21,716 nucleotides of DNA from CAYLHF01 sp964383365 (GCA_964383365.1 CAYLHF010000044.1:1-21716); one strand, 5' to 3'. Positions 1 to 7,724 are shown, counted from the first letter of the stretch. Numbers and translations are program-made. The notes: a model not told the origin generated them from the sequence alone.

Positions 1-21
1 TCCCTGCCATGGACGTTCGCA

Positions 22-51
22 GGGCGGGACCGCGCACACGCGGCCCCGCCC
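22..51 (-). terminator. GC-rich hairpin after the S9 peptidase gene
   Basis: A 12-bp inverted repeat (GGGCGGGACCGC against GCGGCCCCGCCC, 11 of 12 pairs) encloses a 6-nt loop and begins 9 nt beyond the peptidase stop codon. It is well placed to end minus-strand transcription. No T-run follows it on the minus strand, so it is not a textbook intrinsic terminator. It could instead protect the mRNA 3' end or stop transcription arriving from an unseen gene on the left. Confidence 0.5.
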
Positions 52-60
52 TGATTATGC

Positions 61-2958
61 CTAGCGGTCGGTCTCAAGGCCGAGCGTGTATCCTTTTCGG
101 ATGGCCGGGACGCCGTTCTTCAGCCAGACGGGAGCCGGCGCTCCTTTCAGGTAGTGGTCGAAAAACTGTTGGAGACGGATGGTCCAGTCCTTCCGGTTCT
201 TGAGCTTGCGTAGGCCATGGTCTTCGCCGTTGTAGTTGAACATCCACGTCTTCTTTCCCAACCTGCGGAGCGCTGTAAAGAACTCGATACCCTGGTACCA
301 CGGCACGGCCCCGTCGTGGTCGTTGTGCATCATCAGGAGGGGAGTCTCCACTTTTGGAGCCTGAAACAGGGGCGAATTGTGGATATAGCGCAGGGTGGCA
401 TCCCACAGGGTTCCGCCAATCCGGCTCTGCGTTTTTTCGTACTGAAACGCCCGATTCATCCCTGATCCCCACCGAATTCCACCATATGCACTGGTCATGT
501 TCGAGACCGGAGCTCCTGCTTCGGCAGCGGCGAACAGGTTGGTCTGTGTCACCATGTAGGCGATCTGATAGCCCCCCCAACTGTGTCCCTGAACACCGAT
601 ATGATTCGCCTCGACGAATCCGGTATCAATCAGCGAGGTGATCCCGGGCATCACGGCGTTCATCGCGCTCTCACCCGGATAACCCACCTTGTACGGAATG
701 TCCGGTACGAAAAGAAGATATCCGCGGCTCACATAGAATGAAAAATTGATGCTTGAGCTTCCAGCGGACGGGGTGTAGTGGCGATTGAGCTGGTCTGAGT
801 ATTTCTCGTAGAAGTAGACCATCATCGGATATTTCCGGGACGGATCAAAACCGTCGGGTTTGTAGAGAATTCCAGTGAGGGGTATGCCATCGAGCGACGT
901 CCAGTGGACCAGTTCTGACGTGCCCCAGGTAAAGGTTGCCTGTTGAGGGTTGGCTTCACTGATTTTTTTGGCGCCGACAAAATCGACGTCGGATGTCCAG
1001 AGATTCGGAAACTCTCTGAAATTCTGTCTCGTGTACAACAGGAAATCGGCATCGTGCGCTTTCCGTACCGAACGATACTGATGACCACTCATCACGATGG
1101 ACTGAGGTCTATCCGTACCGTCGATACGATCGAAATAGAATCCCCCGTTTTTGCTTTCCATATCCAGAGCGGACAAGAGTAGTCGATCCGACGCCGAAAT
1201 AGCCGGTTCTTCCGGGTCTAGATCCACGACCCGAAAACGAATCTGTTCGCCACGGCCCACGCCGTCTGTTATGTTCATTGCCGGACGCTCCCCATTTGGA
1301 TCGAGTGCCCATACATCGAACTGATCGTAGGCCAGGAACCACGCATCATTCTCTGTCCAACCGGCTGAGCCCTCGGATCCTGGCTTGAAGGGCCAATCGT
1401 GTAGAGCGTAATCGAAGCGAACGGGCAGGTCGCGGGTAAGGTTTACGCGAATTTCCGAGTCAGTCGACAGGGACCACCAGGCCAATTCGTTGTTGTCCCA
1501 CCAGACGATGTAGTTGCCACCCGGGGAAAGATTGGGTCGATCCTGCAGACCCTGAATTACCTGGCGCGACGAACCGGTCTCGACGTCGATGATCCACGCA
1601 TCGTAATAGCGCGGGGAATCCCAGGATATCTCTTTCCGGTACGGCAGGTTGGATCTACCCATGGCAACTCTTCCGTCTCCCTTCTGACTGACAACGACGT
1701 CGGGAATCTCTGTGGTGCCGATCTGCACAACGCCCGAATCGGTAACCAGAGCGAGGTAGGAGCGCTTATTCTCGCTGTCGAGTTGTTTGAGTTGCATCGG
1801 CTGGAGGAGCGGATCGCTCCAGGACCATATATCGACGGTTACTTTTTCTTCGTCGAGTACATTCTCATCATCCGGAATAGGGGGCGGTGCGGGTGCCGAT
1901 CCGAAGAAGAGACGCGATCCTGAGTCAGAGAAGTAGACCCTGCCATCCGGGCTGACGATCCATCCGTCCGGAAGTCCAGGCATTCCGAATTCGGCTGCTA
2001 CCGACGCGTCCGGCGACCCGGTTGCCACTCTGTAGAGCGTATATTTTGGTTGATCTGATTCGTAATCATCGGCGCTCGATACGAAAGCCAGTTGTGTTCC
2101 TGATCGATCGAAGGTCATTTTGCCATACATACCCTCTCCAGTCTTGAGGGCCGTCTCGGTCGAATCGCCGTAGGCCAGCAAGAACGCACCATCCGAGTCT
2201 CCTTTCTTGTCTGAGCGTATGAATGCCAACCACTGACCGGTTCTATCCAGACTGTATTCGGTTACGTTGTCAAATTGTAATTCTGATCCAGAGTCCAGGT
2301 ATCGCACGATGAGTGTCGTGCCGTCTTTTTTCTCTTTCTCCTTCTTTTTCTCAGCTGCCGACTTTTTCCCCGTGGATAGCTTCTCTGTAGCAGCTTTTTC
2401 GGCTACTTCCCCGGGTTCCGCCGGTGTTGTTTCTTCTTCGGTCCCGGTGGCCGATGAAGTCGAATCTTTTTTCTCCGATTTCTCCAAAAGGACGGCGATC
2501 CAGCCCCCTGCCTCTTCCGGGAAAGCAAAGGACTTTACGCGTGCGTACCGTACGGTCTCACCGGTCAGGAGATGTACGATACCCAGGGAATCTTTCGGAA
2601 GATCATCCTTTTTCTTTTCGGCGAGCTTCGCCGCTCTCACGGAGTCCACTGCCGGGACGATCATGAAAGCGGCAAAATCACTATCTCCGGAGAACTTTGC
2701 ATCGTTCCCGAGTGGATATCGATAATCGAGTGAATCAGAGAGACTCCGAATTCTGAGATAGCCATCGCGTTCAGCAGGACCTACGTGCCAGAGTGCCCAC
2801 TCGCCATCTCTCGATAGTTGACTCTTCGAAATTCGATTCCAGGCGTTGACGTCATCATGAGTCAGCGCTCGTTTCGATTGGGCATACCCCGTGTCGCTCG
2901 TCAGAAGGAGCGCGACAACCAGCGCTATACCGGAGAGAACATATCTGTTAAAACGCAT
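61..2958 (-). CDS. Secreted S9 (prolyl oligopeptidase/DPP-IV-type) serine peptidase
   Basis: Probably a periplasmic or secreted peptidase that trims peptides with its alpha/beta-hydrolase domain gated by a beta-propeller. The frame opens at 3024, but the Met at 2958 is preferred because a classic signal peptide follows it at once (MRFNRYVLSGIALVVALLLT, then an AQ cleavage region). Numbered from 3024, the C-terminal third has the nucleophile motif GHSWGGY (Ser815), an Asp in HNDHDGAVP (Asp904) and a His in GEDHGLRK (His936), a complete S9 triad. The N-terminal part has WD/propeller-like strands (DGEWALW, LSPGGNYIVWWDN). A highly charged Lys/Glu/Ser/Thr-rich stretch at about residues 180-235 breaks the propeller and looks like a disordered surface loop. 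The gene lies downstream of the ECF sigma/anti-sigma pair on the same strand, 134 bp after the anti-sigma stop, so it may belong to that regulon. Family assignment is firm; substrate is unknown. Confidence 0.92.
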   Translation of the reverse strand: MRFNRYVLSGIALVVALLLTSDTGYAQSKRALTHDDVNAWNRISKSQLSRDGEWALWHVGPAERDGYLRIRSLSDSLDYRYPLGNDAKFSGDSDFAAFMIVPAVDSVRAAKLAEKKKDDLPKDSLGIVHLLTGETVRYARVKSFAFPEEAGGWIAVLLEKSEKKDSTSSATGTEEETTPAEPGEVAEKAATEKLSTGKKSAAEKKKEKEKKDGTTLIVRYLDSGSELQFDNVTEYSLDRTGQWLAFIRSDKKGDSDGAFLLAYGDSTETALKTGEGMYGKMTFDRSGTQLAFVSSADDYESDQPKYTLYRVATGSPDASVAAEFGMPGLPDGWIVSPDGRVYFSDSGSRLFFGSAPAPPPIPDDENVLDEEKVTVDIWSWSDPLLQPMQLKQLDSENKRSYLALVTDSGVVQIGTTEIPDVVVSQKGDGRVAMGRSNLPYRKEISWDSPRYYDAWIIDVETGSSRQVIQGLQDRPNLSPGGNYIVWWDNNELAWWSLSTDSEIRVNLTRDLPVRFDYALHDWPFKPGSEGSAGWTENDAWFLAYDQFDVWALDPNGERPAMNITDGVGRGEQIRFRVVDLDPEEPAISASDRLLLSALDMESKNGGFYFDRIDGTDRPQSIVMSGHQYRSVRKAHDADFLLYTRQNFREFPNLWTSDVDFVGAKKISEANPQQATFTWGTSELVHWTSLDGIPLTGILYKPDGFDPSRKYPMMVYFYEKYSDQLNRHYTPSAGSSSINFSFYVSRGYLLFVPDIPYKVGYPGESAMNAVMPGITSLIDTGFVEANHIGVQGHSWGGYQIAYMVTQTNLFAAAEAGAPVSNMTSAYGGIRWGSGMNRAFQYEKTQSRIGGTLWDATLRYIHNSPLFQAPKVETPLLMMHNDHDGAVPWYQGIEFFTALRRLGKKTWMFNYNGEDHGLRKLKNRKDWTIRLQQFFDHYLKGAPAPVWLKNGVPAIRKGYTLGLETDR

Positions 2959-3044
2959 CTTGGCACCGTACGTGGATGGGAGATTGAATCCAAGATAGGA
3001 GGCAATTGGATGCTGTGCTTGCATTCAATACTAACGCGACGTGG

Positions 3045-3077
3045 GGGCATGTCGACTGCTCCTTATCTCACATGCCC
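3045..3077 (-). repeat. Hairpin between anti-sigma gene and S9 peptidase gene
   Basis: Perfect 8-bp inverted repeat (GGGCATGT and ACATGCCC) with a 17-nt loop, sited between the anti-sigma stop and the peptidase start. No T-tract follows in either direction. It could be a transcription attenuator, an mRNA processing site or an operator. The sequence alone does not decide among these. Confidence 0.35.
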
Positions 3078-3092
3078 GGGAAGTTATCTCTG

Positions 3093-3914
3093 TCACCCGG
3101 TAAGCAGCGTAACAATTCTGTCATGCGCCGCAGATTGCCGGGCAGCAATGATCGTAATGGTCAGATCTTCCCGGATGAGACTCACGGCTCTATATCTTGA
3201 ACAGTACACGGAAAGACACTCCTTGGAGGCAACACGTTCATTTTGAATCGTATACCCGGCGAAGGCGACCGGGTTATCGGAGGGTTGGACGAGCACGTGA
3301 ATTGCGCCATCCGATCCGTCAAACTCGAATACCAGGGCTCTCGAGGAACCATTTTCGAGAGTCCGAGCCGAGACAAATCGATACGCAGTCTCCAGTCGGG
3401 AGACAACGGACGCCGCGTCACCGGGATCGGCGTCCAGAGCCGATTCCAGCGAGACATCCTGTACAGCATATCGACGGTCCAGACGAGGTGTGGATTCTGG
3501 ATGATCCAGGTCGCTCAGAAACAGCCCCCAGTCGAAGGGTGCGATACCGGCCAGACGTGGAGCCGTGGTCTGGGTTAAAGTACGTGGCACTCCAAACTGC
3601 TGTATATACAGTGACGACGCAACTGCGAGAACCAGTATACTTGCCGCGATAGCCATTTGGCGAAGACGCGCCCGTTGTCGGTGCGCGATTGATTCTTCGA
3701 CCTGACTGCCAACCTTCGACCAGATGGATTCCGGTACATCGGGAGAAGAGAGTGCGTGTAGGGCTGTTCGCCCAAGCGAGAGCTCAGCCAGGGTTTTTCG
3801 ACACGATTCACACGCTGTCAGATGTGCAGCGACGAGTTCGCGATCCGATCGCGCTATTTCACCGTCCAGGTATCTGCTGAGTTCTGTACTGGTATAGTGT
3901 TGTGCTTCCATCAT
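3093..3914 (-). CDS. Zinc-finger anti-sigma factor, membrane anchored
   Basis: Likely holds the upstream ECF sigma factor inactive at the inner membrane. The N-terminal cytoplasmic part has a putative zinc-finger anti-sigma (ZAS/mycothiol-type) motif, HLTACESC, that is H-x3-C-x2-C at residues 31, 35 and 38 counted from the Met at 3914. One membrane helix follows (MAIAASILVLAVASSLYIQQ, about residues 90-110), then a periplasmic domain of about 150 residues that I do not recognise and that carries two Cys (CLSVYC). The open frame extends to 3959 inside the sigma gene. The start at 3914 (or the adjacent Met at 3911) is preferred because GGAAAGAG precedes it and it begins 10 bp after the sigma stop. 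The pairing with an ECF sigma gene makes the role secure; the inducing signal is unknown. Confidence 0.85.
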   Translation of the reverse strand: MMEAQHYTSTELSRYLDGEIARSDRELVAAHLTACESCRKTLAELSLGRTALHALSSPDVPESIWSKVGSQVEESIAHRQRARLRQMAIAASILVLAVASSLYIQQFGVPRTLTQTTAPRLAGIAPFDWGLFLSDLDHPESTPRLDRRYAVQDVSLESALDADPGDAASVVSRLETAYRFVSARTLENGSSRALVFEFDGSDGAIHVLVQPSDNPVAFAGYTIQNERVASKECLSVYCSRYRAVSLIREDLTITIIAARQSAAHDRIVTLLTG

Positions 3915-3924
3915 CTCTTTCCGG

Positions 3925-4494
3925 TCATACGGCGCCCAGATATTCTGCGTCGATACCAACGAGCGTCAATTGTTCTGCCATTTGTTTACGCGCCCGCGCG
4001 ATACGAGAAGCCACCGTGCCGGGAGAACAGTGAAGTACGTCGGAGATTTCCTGATACGAGAGGTCTTCGATATCTCTCAGTACGAATGTCGTTCGTAGAT
4101 CCTCGTGGAGATTTGCGAGCGCACGCCCGAGATGATACTGTAAGTCTACTCTCATCAACTGTCCCCGCTCTGGATTATCCCCTCTGACATCCATTCGTTC
4201 ATCCCATTCAGCCCGGTATGGCGCTCTACGCTTTCGTTTTCTCAATACATCATACGAGGCATTGACGGCGATCTGAAGGCACCATGTCTTGAAGCTGGAC
4301 CGTGCATCGAACCCGGCGAGCGCCCTGAACGCTTTGACGAATACATCCTGGGTGATCTCCTCCGCCTCCTGTTTATCATCGAGCATACGGTAGACGAGGC
4401 GGTACACACTGCCGACGTGTTTTTCATACAGCTCGCGTATAGCCCACGGGTCGCCCGTACGGGCAGCCGAAATCAAATTATCGTCAGCACTCAT
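3925..4494 (-). CDS. ECF-family RNA polymerase sigma factor (RpoE-like)
   Basis: A 189-residue protein of typical ECF length. Region 2 is visible at about residues 20-95 (VYRLVYRMLDDKQEAEEITQ, DVFVKAFRAL, then FKTWCLQIAVNASYD). Region 4, with its helix-turn-helix, is at about residues 130-180 (LRTTFVLRDIEDLSYQEISD, then GTVASRIARARKQM). It directs RNA polymerase to a specific extracytoplasmic-stress regulon and is followed 10 bp later by its anti-sigma factor. No Shine-Dalgarno precedes the ATG at 4494, and the upstream promoter, possibly autoregulated, is lost in the adjacent gap. Target genes cannot be told from this window, though the downstream peptidase is a candidate. Confidence 0.93.
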   Translation of the reverse strand: MSADDNLISAARTGDPWAIRELYEKHVGSVYRLVYRMLDDKQEAEEITQDVFVKAFRALAGFDARSSFKTWCLQIAVNASYDVLRKRKRRAPYRAEWDERMDVRGDNPERGQLMRVDLQYHLGRALANLHEDLRTTFVLRDIEDLSYQEISDVLHCSPGTVASRIARARKQMAEQLTLVGIDAEYLGAV

Positions 4495-4526
4495 TAACGA
4501 ATGTCCGGGTTCATATCAGGAGACGT

Positions 4527-4626
4527 NNNNNNNNNNNNNNNNNNNNNNNNNNNNNNNNNNNNNNNNNNNNNNNNNNNNNNNNNNNNNNNNNNNNNNNNNN
4601 NNNNNNNNNNNNNNNNNNNNNNNNNN
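4527..4626. other. Assembly gap (100 N)
   Basis: Exactly 100 N, so nominal in length. It lies between the divergent sigma-factor gene and the mer regulator gene and removes most of their shared upstream region. More sequence, including another gene, could be missing here. Confidence 0.99.
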
Positions 4627-4642
4627 AACTACTTAACACAAA

Positions 4643-4666
4643 GGTTATATAACCGAACGATATAAT
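4643..4666 (+). promoter_or_regulatory. Candidate promoter/operator of the arsR-mer operon
   Basis: A perfect 12-bp palindrome GGTTATATAACC (4643-4654) sits 6 bp upstream of an exact TATAAT (4661-4666), which lies 21 bp before the regulator ATG. A second GGTTA occurs at 4675. ArsR-family repressors bind AT-rich dyads that overlap the promoter, so this is the natural operator candidate. No good -35 box is seen at 16-18 bp; TTAACA at 4633 gives a 22-bp spacer. A purely Bacteroidota-type promoter is not evident. The ribosome-binding AAGGA directly abuts the ATG. Confidence 0.4.
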
Positions 4667-4687
4667 AACAGAATGGTTAGCTAAGGA

Positions 4688-5095
4688 ATGAAAGAAGTAT
4701 CTGATCGTACGTGTGTCCGCGTAAATGTAGACGACGAATTGATACGCTCGTTACGTAAAGACGCGTATTCGAACGATCATCTCGTGGCCATGTCTGCTTT
4801 TATGTCCGCGGTGGGTAACGAGACGAGACTCAGAATGCTGTACGTTTTGTGGAAAACGAAGGAGTTGTGCGTATGTGACCTGGCTGACATCTTTTCGATC
4901 ACCCAACCGGCCGTATCCCGGCACCTCAAGATCATGCGGGACAAGGCTCTTGTCGAATCCAGACGGGACGCCCAAACCATTTTCTATCGCGTATGTGACG
5001 ACAATCCGTTCGCCCACATGCTTATTAACCTTTTCGAAGAACAGGCCCTTTCCGGAATTTCGCTTGAACTTCCTGTCATGGCTACCAACCAGTAA
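4688..5095 (+). CDS. ArsR/SmtB-family metal-responsive repressor of the mer operon
   Basis: A 135-residue winged-helix regulator. The metal-sensing helix carries ELCVCDLAD (Cys61 and Cys63), the signature of ArsR and CadC sensors, followed by the recognition helix QPAVSRHLKIMRD (73-85) and the wing (SRRDAQTIFYRV). An additional Cys9 in the N-terminal arm recalls CadC, where N-terminal cysteines join the CxC pair in metal binding. A three-cysteine site suits Hg(II), Pb(II) or Cd(II). The gene is first in a tight operon with merT-like, merP-like and merA genes (6 bp to the next), so it most likely represses them until mercury binds. MerR, the usual regulator, is absent from the visible sequence. 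Metal specificity is inferred from context, not proven. Confidence 0.9.
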   Translation: MKEVSDRTCVRVNVDDELIRSLRKDAYSNDHLVAMSAFMSAVGNETRLRMLYVLWKTKELCVCDLADIFSITQPAVSRHLKIMRDKALVESRRDAQTIFYRVCDDNPFAHMLINLFEEQALSGISLELPVMATNQ

Positions 5096-5101
5096 AGAAT
5101 C

Positions 5102-5710
5102 ATGAGTGAATCAAGAAAATCCAACTGGGGAATGATGGGTGCTGTCGGGGCGGCGGTCGCCGCATCGGCGTGTTGCACGATTCCGCTCGCTCTCGTAACC
5201 ATGGGAATCGGGGGCGCATGGGTCTCTACGTTTACGGCGATGGAGCCCTTTCGTCCATTCTTTATCAGCATAGCCGTGGTCGCATTGGCCTTTGCCGGGC
5301 TCAAAGAATATCGTCGCGCCAGGGGACCCGAATGTGACTATTCGGAATGTGACTGTGATGAAGGGCTCTCGACACCTACACGTCGCTCGCTACTGTTTGC
5401 AGGTCTGATAGTCACGATTGCACTCGTTGCCTCCCCGTATTTAATCCGAGGTGCAGTCGATACGGCTATTGCAGAAGCAAAAACTGCGGGTCTGAACGAG
5501 GTTGTGTTGGATGTAAGTGGGATGACGTGTGCCGCATGTGACATCACGGTCTCACGAGCACTCACGAATCTGGATGGCGTTGAAGAGGCGAAGGTGACGT
5601 TCGAACCTCCGCAGGCTGTCGTGAAATTCGACCCGGAAAAAGTGTCGGTTACAGACATGGAGATGGCTACGACAAACGTCGGTTATCCGGCGAAAGTAAA
5701 ATCAGATTGA
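5102..5710 (+). CDS. merT: MerT-type mercuric transporter with C-terminal HMA (MerP-like) domain
   Basis: Inner-membrane protein importing Hg(II) for reduction by MerA. The first membrane helix carries the diagnostic vicinal cysteines (ASACCTIPLAL, Cys24-Cys25). The second helix is at about residues 53-67. A cytoplasmic cysteine-rich loop follows (ECDYSECDCDEG; Cys78, Cys83, Cys85), then a third helix at about 96-115. Residues 133-202 form a heavy-metal-associated domain with GMTCAAC (Cys143, Cys146) and end in VGYPAKV, so this is a MerTP fusion. Stand-alone MerT proteins are about 116 residues; the 202 here fits the added domain. The next gene starts within its stop codon, implying translational coupling. 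Confidence 0.92.
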   Translation: MSESRKSNWGMMGAVGAAVAASACCTIPLALVTMGIGGAWVSTFTAMEPFRPFFISIAVVALAFAGLKEYRRARGPECDYSECDCDEGLSTPTRRSLLFAGLIVTIALVASPYLIRGAVDTAIAEAKTAGLNEVVLDVSGMTCAACDITVSRALTNLDGVEEAKVTFEPPQAVVKFDPEKVSVTDMEMATTNVGYPAKVKSD

Positions 5711-6051
5711 GAGAAATCAAGGCTATTAAGACAAGAATTCTTCTGCTCCTGCTTGTTGGTGCATCGATGACTACGGTCCTTTTGGCCAGTCCGCAGGGCG
5801 ACAAGAAGGTGGCCCGCTATAGCATCGAAAGTATTTTCTGCAGCGGTTGTGTAAGTGGTATTCAGGCGGTTGTCGGCGAGATAGAGGGTGTGGAATCCGT
5901 CGCGGTTGATGTGGAAAATCATCAATTGACGGTCGTCTTTGATTCCGAAGAACACGATGCGGAGTGGTTGCGAATGAAGATCACGGAAGAGACGACGTTT
6001 AAACTCAAAATGATCAATGTCAACGAGGCCGGGGACGATGGAGATTCTTAA
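5707..6051 (+). CDS. Secreted MerP-like HMA-domain metal-binding protein
   Basis: Small protein (114 residues) with a Lys/Arg-led signal peptide (KTRILLLLLVGASMTTVLLA) and one HMA-like fold with CSGC (Cys45-Cys48), followed by VGEIEGVESVAVDVENHQL, the usual beta-alpha-beta pattern. It would act as periplasmic Hg(II) scavenger passing metal to the MerT-like protein. TTG at 5707 is chosen because it is the only ordinary start upstream of the signal peptide; the first ATG (5767) would cut the signal in half. The TTG overlaps the preceding TGA, and the 3' end overlaps the merA start, so the three genes are probably coupled. It lacks the usual GMTC lead-in, having SIFCSGC instead, so it is a divergent MerP or a related metallochaperone. 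Confidence 0.8.
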   Translation: MREIKAIKTRILLLLLVGASMTTVLLASPQGDKKVARYSIESIFCSGCVSGIQAVVGEIEGVESVAVDVENHQLTVVFDSEEHDAEWLRMKITEETTFKLKMINVNEAGDDGDS

Positions 6052-7503
6052 CGTGGTGGACAACTCCTCCTCCTGCGATTGTGGTTGCAGGTCTACGTCC
6101 GATACCGACCATGTAGATCTGGCAATAATCGGGGGCGGATCAGCGGCGTTTGCCGCCGCTATCAAGACGAGCGAACTCGGGCGCAAGGCGGTCATCATTA
6201 ATGATGGCCTACCGATCGGGGGGACGTGCGTAAACGTAGGATGCGTACCCAGTAAGGCGCTTATTCGTGCGGCAGAGTCCAATCATCTCGCGCAATCCCA
6301 TCGATTCATAGGAATCGAATCGAAGAGTAGAGTTAGCGACTTCGGTGCGATTACGGCAGAAACCTCGGCACTTGTAACGGAGCTTCGAACGGCGAAGTAT
6401 ATCAACGTGGTCGCCGATGACCCCAACATTCAGATCATCGAAGGGCGAGGCCGACTCGTCGATGAACACACGATCGATATCGATGGTCGCTCGTTGACGG
6501 CAGAAAACATTCTCATAGCCACGGGTGCAACGTCCTTTATCCCGGAGATCTCCGGACTCTCTGAGGTTCCGTATCTCACCAACGAGTCAGCCTACGCGCT
6601 AACGGAGTTACCCGAGGACTTGATCGTGCTCGGTGGCCGCTACATTGCGCTCGAAAATGCTCAACTGTTCGCCCGCCTCGGATCGAGAGCCACCGTACTG
6701 CAGCGTTCGGATCGAATTCTGCCGACGGAAGCGGAGGATTTGACAGATGAACTCACACGTCTCTTTACTTCGGAAGGACTCACCATTCTCACATCGGTTA
6801 CGATTGAGAAGATATCTGAAAAGGACTCCCAGATAGAGGTATTGGCGTCGGTAGGAAGTATCTCAAAGAAGATTACGGGCTCTCATCTTCTGGTAGCCAC
6901 CGGACGGCGAGGTAACTCGGAGGGATTGGGGCTTGAGGAACTCGGTATTGAGCTACACGGACATGGATATATCCGTGCAGATGATACCCTGAGAACCTCT
7001 GTTCCGAATATTTTTGTGGCCGGTGACATCACAGGGGAGCAGCAGTTCGTATATACGGCGGCCTATGAAGGTGCTCTCGCGGCGGAGAACGCGTCTGTCA
7101 AGATGCATAAAAAGAGAGACTACTCCGCTCTACCATGGGTCGTTTTCACCGATCCCCAGGTCGCAGGCGTTGGAATGGACGAGGCCCAGGCCGAGGCGGC
7201 AGGTATCGAGTACGAGGTCGCGCGCCTTGATCTCGAGCACGTTCCGCGCTCGATCGCGGCGCGCGACACCCGCGGCTTCATCAAACTGCTCCGCGATCCG
7301 GCAACCGACCTGTTGATCGGCGCACGCATACTTGCCCCGGAAGGATCGGAGTTGCTGATGGAAGTAACCCTTGCCATTAAACATGGCATCACGGTTGCCG
7401 AATTGACGTCTGCCTTCCATCCCTACCTCACGTTATCGGAGGGCGTCAAGCTCGCGGCAATCACATTCGGAAAGGACGTCGGCAAGCTGAGCTGTTGCGC
7501 CGT
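6038..7503 (+). CDS. merA: Mercuric reductase MerA (3' end lost in gap)
   Basis: Flavoprotein that reduces Hg(II) to volatile Hg(0) with NADPH in the cytoplasm. Numbered from the ATG at 6038: FAD-binding IIGGGSAAFAA (30-40), redox pair GGTCVNVGCVPSK (Cys64, Cys69), a second dinucleotide-binding region (VLGGRYIALENAQLFARLGS), FAD-binding FVAGDITG, the YTAAYEGALAAENA segment, and the C-terminal vicinal pair KLSCCA (Cys486-Cys487) that separates MerA from dihydrolipoamide dehydrogenase. The gap begins only a codon or so later, so very little is missing. The start at 6038 follows GGGG by 3 nt; an upstream in-frame ATG at 6017 is possible. The usual N-terminal HMA domain (NmerA) is absent; instead there is a short tail with CDCGC (Cys13, Cys15, Cys17). 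Confidence 0.95.
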
Positions 7504-7603
7504 NNNNNNNNNNNNNNNNNNNNNNNNNNNNNNNNNNNNNNNNNNNNNNNNNNNNNNNNNNNNNNNNNNNNNNNNNNNNNNNNNNNNNNNNNNNNNNNNN
7601 NNN
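7504..7603. other. Assembly gap (100 N)
   Basis: Nominal gap at the very end of merA. It may hide the merA stop and one or more further mer genes. An apparent merA stop after the gap (7610-7612) depends on the arbitrary gap length and should not be trusted. Confidence 0.99.
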
Positions 7604-7604
7604 G

Positions 7605-7724
7605 ATGAGTAACGCTTCCTTCTGGCATTCCACTCATCCGGGTGCGGTCTTGTTGCCGCTGGAAGTGGCTCATCACGTCGCAGTGACCGCATGGGCCGAG
7701 CCGCTTCTGACAAAGGCGAGATAG
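7605..7724 (+). CDS. Possible 3' end of a gene hidden in the gap (or 39-residue ORF)
   Basis: Immediately after the gap an open frame reads for 39 codons from ATG 7605 to TAG at 7722-7724, including HSTHPGAVLLPLEVAHHVAV. The frame is also open to the gap edge, so this could be the C-terminus of a longer protein. I do not recognise it and its reality is uncertain. It lies between merA and an 89-bp intergenic stretch before the aldehyde dehydrogenase gene, in which I see no clear promoter or terminator. Confidence 0.25.
   Translation: MSNASFWHSTHPGAVLLPLEVAHHVAVTAWAEPLLTKAR

Noticed and set aside
2267..2725. 152-codon plus-strand ORF, Ser/Phe-rich
   Set aside because: Antisense of the Lys/Glu-rich insert of the S9 peptidase; its composition is explained by the codon bias on the other strand.
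2900..3050. Small out-of-frame ORF starting at the ATG at 3050 with AAGGAG upstream
   Set aside because: It reads about 42 codons overlapping the peptidase start but has no coding look; the ATG is part of the hairpin repeat. A leader-peptide role cannot be supported.
4673..4684. Four-codon mini-ORF ATG-GTT-AGC-TAA just before the ArsR-family gene
   Set aside because: Too short to support a leader-peptide claim; probably part of the untranslated leader.
6017..7612. merA running through the gap to a stop at 7612
   Set aside because: The frame after the N-run is accidental; MerA is expected to end just after the SCCA motif at the gap edge. The upstream ATG at 6017 was also passed over in favour of 6038, which has better spacing from GGGG.
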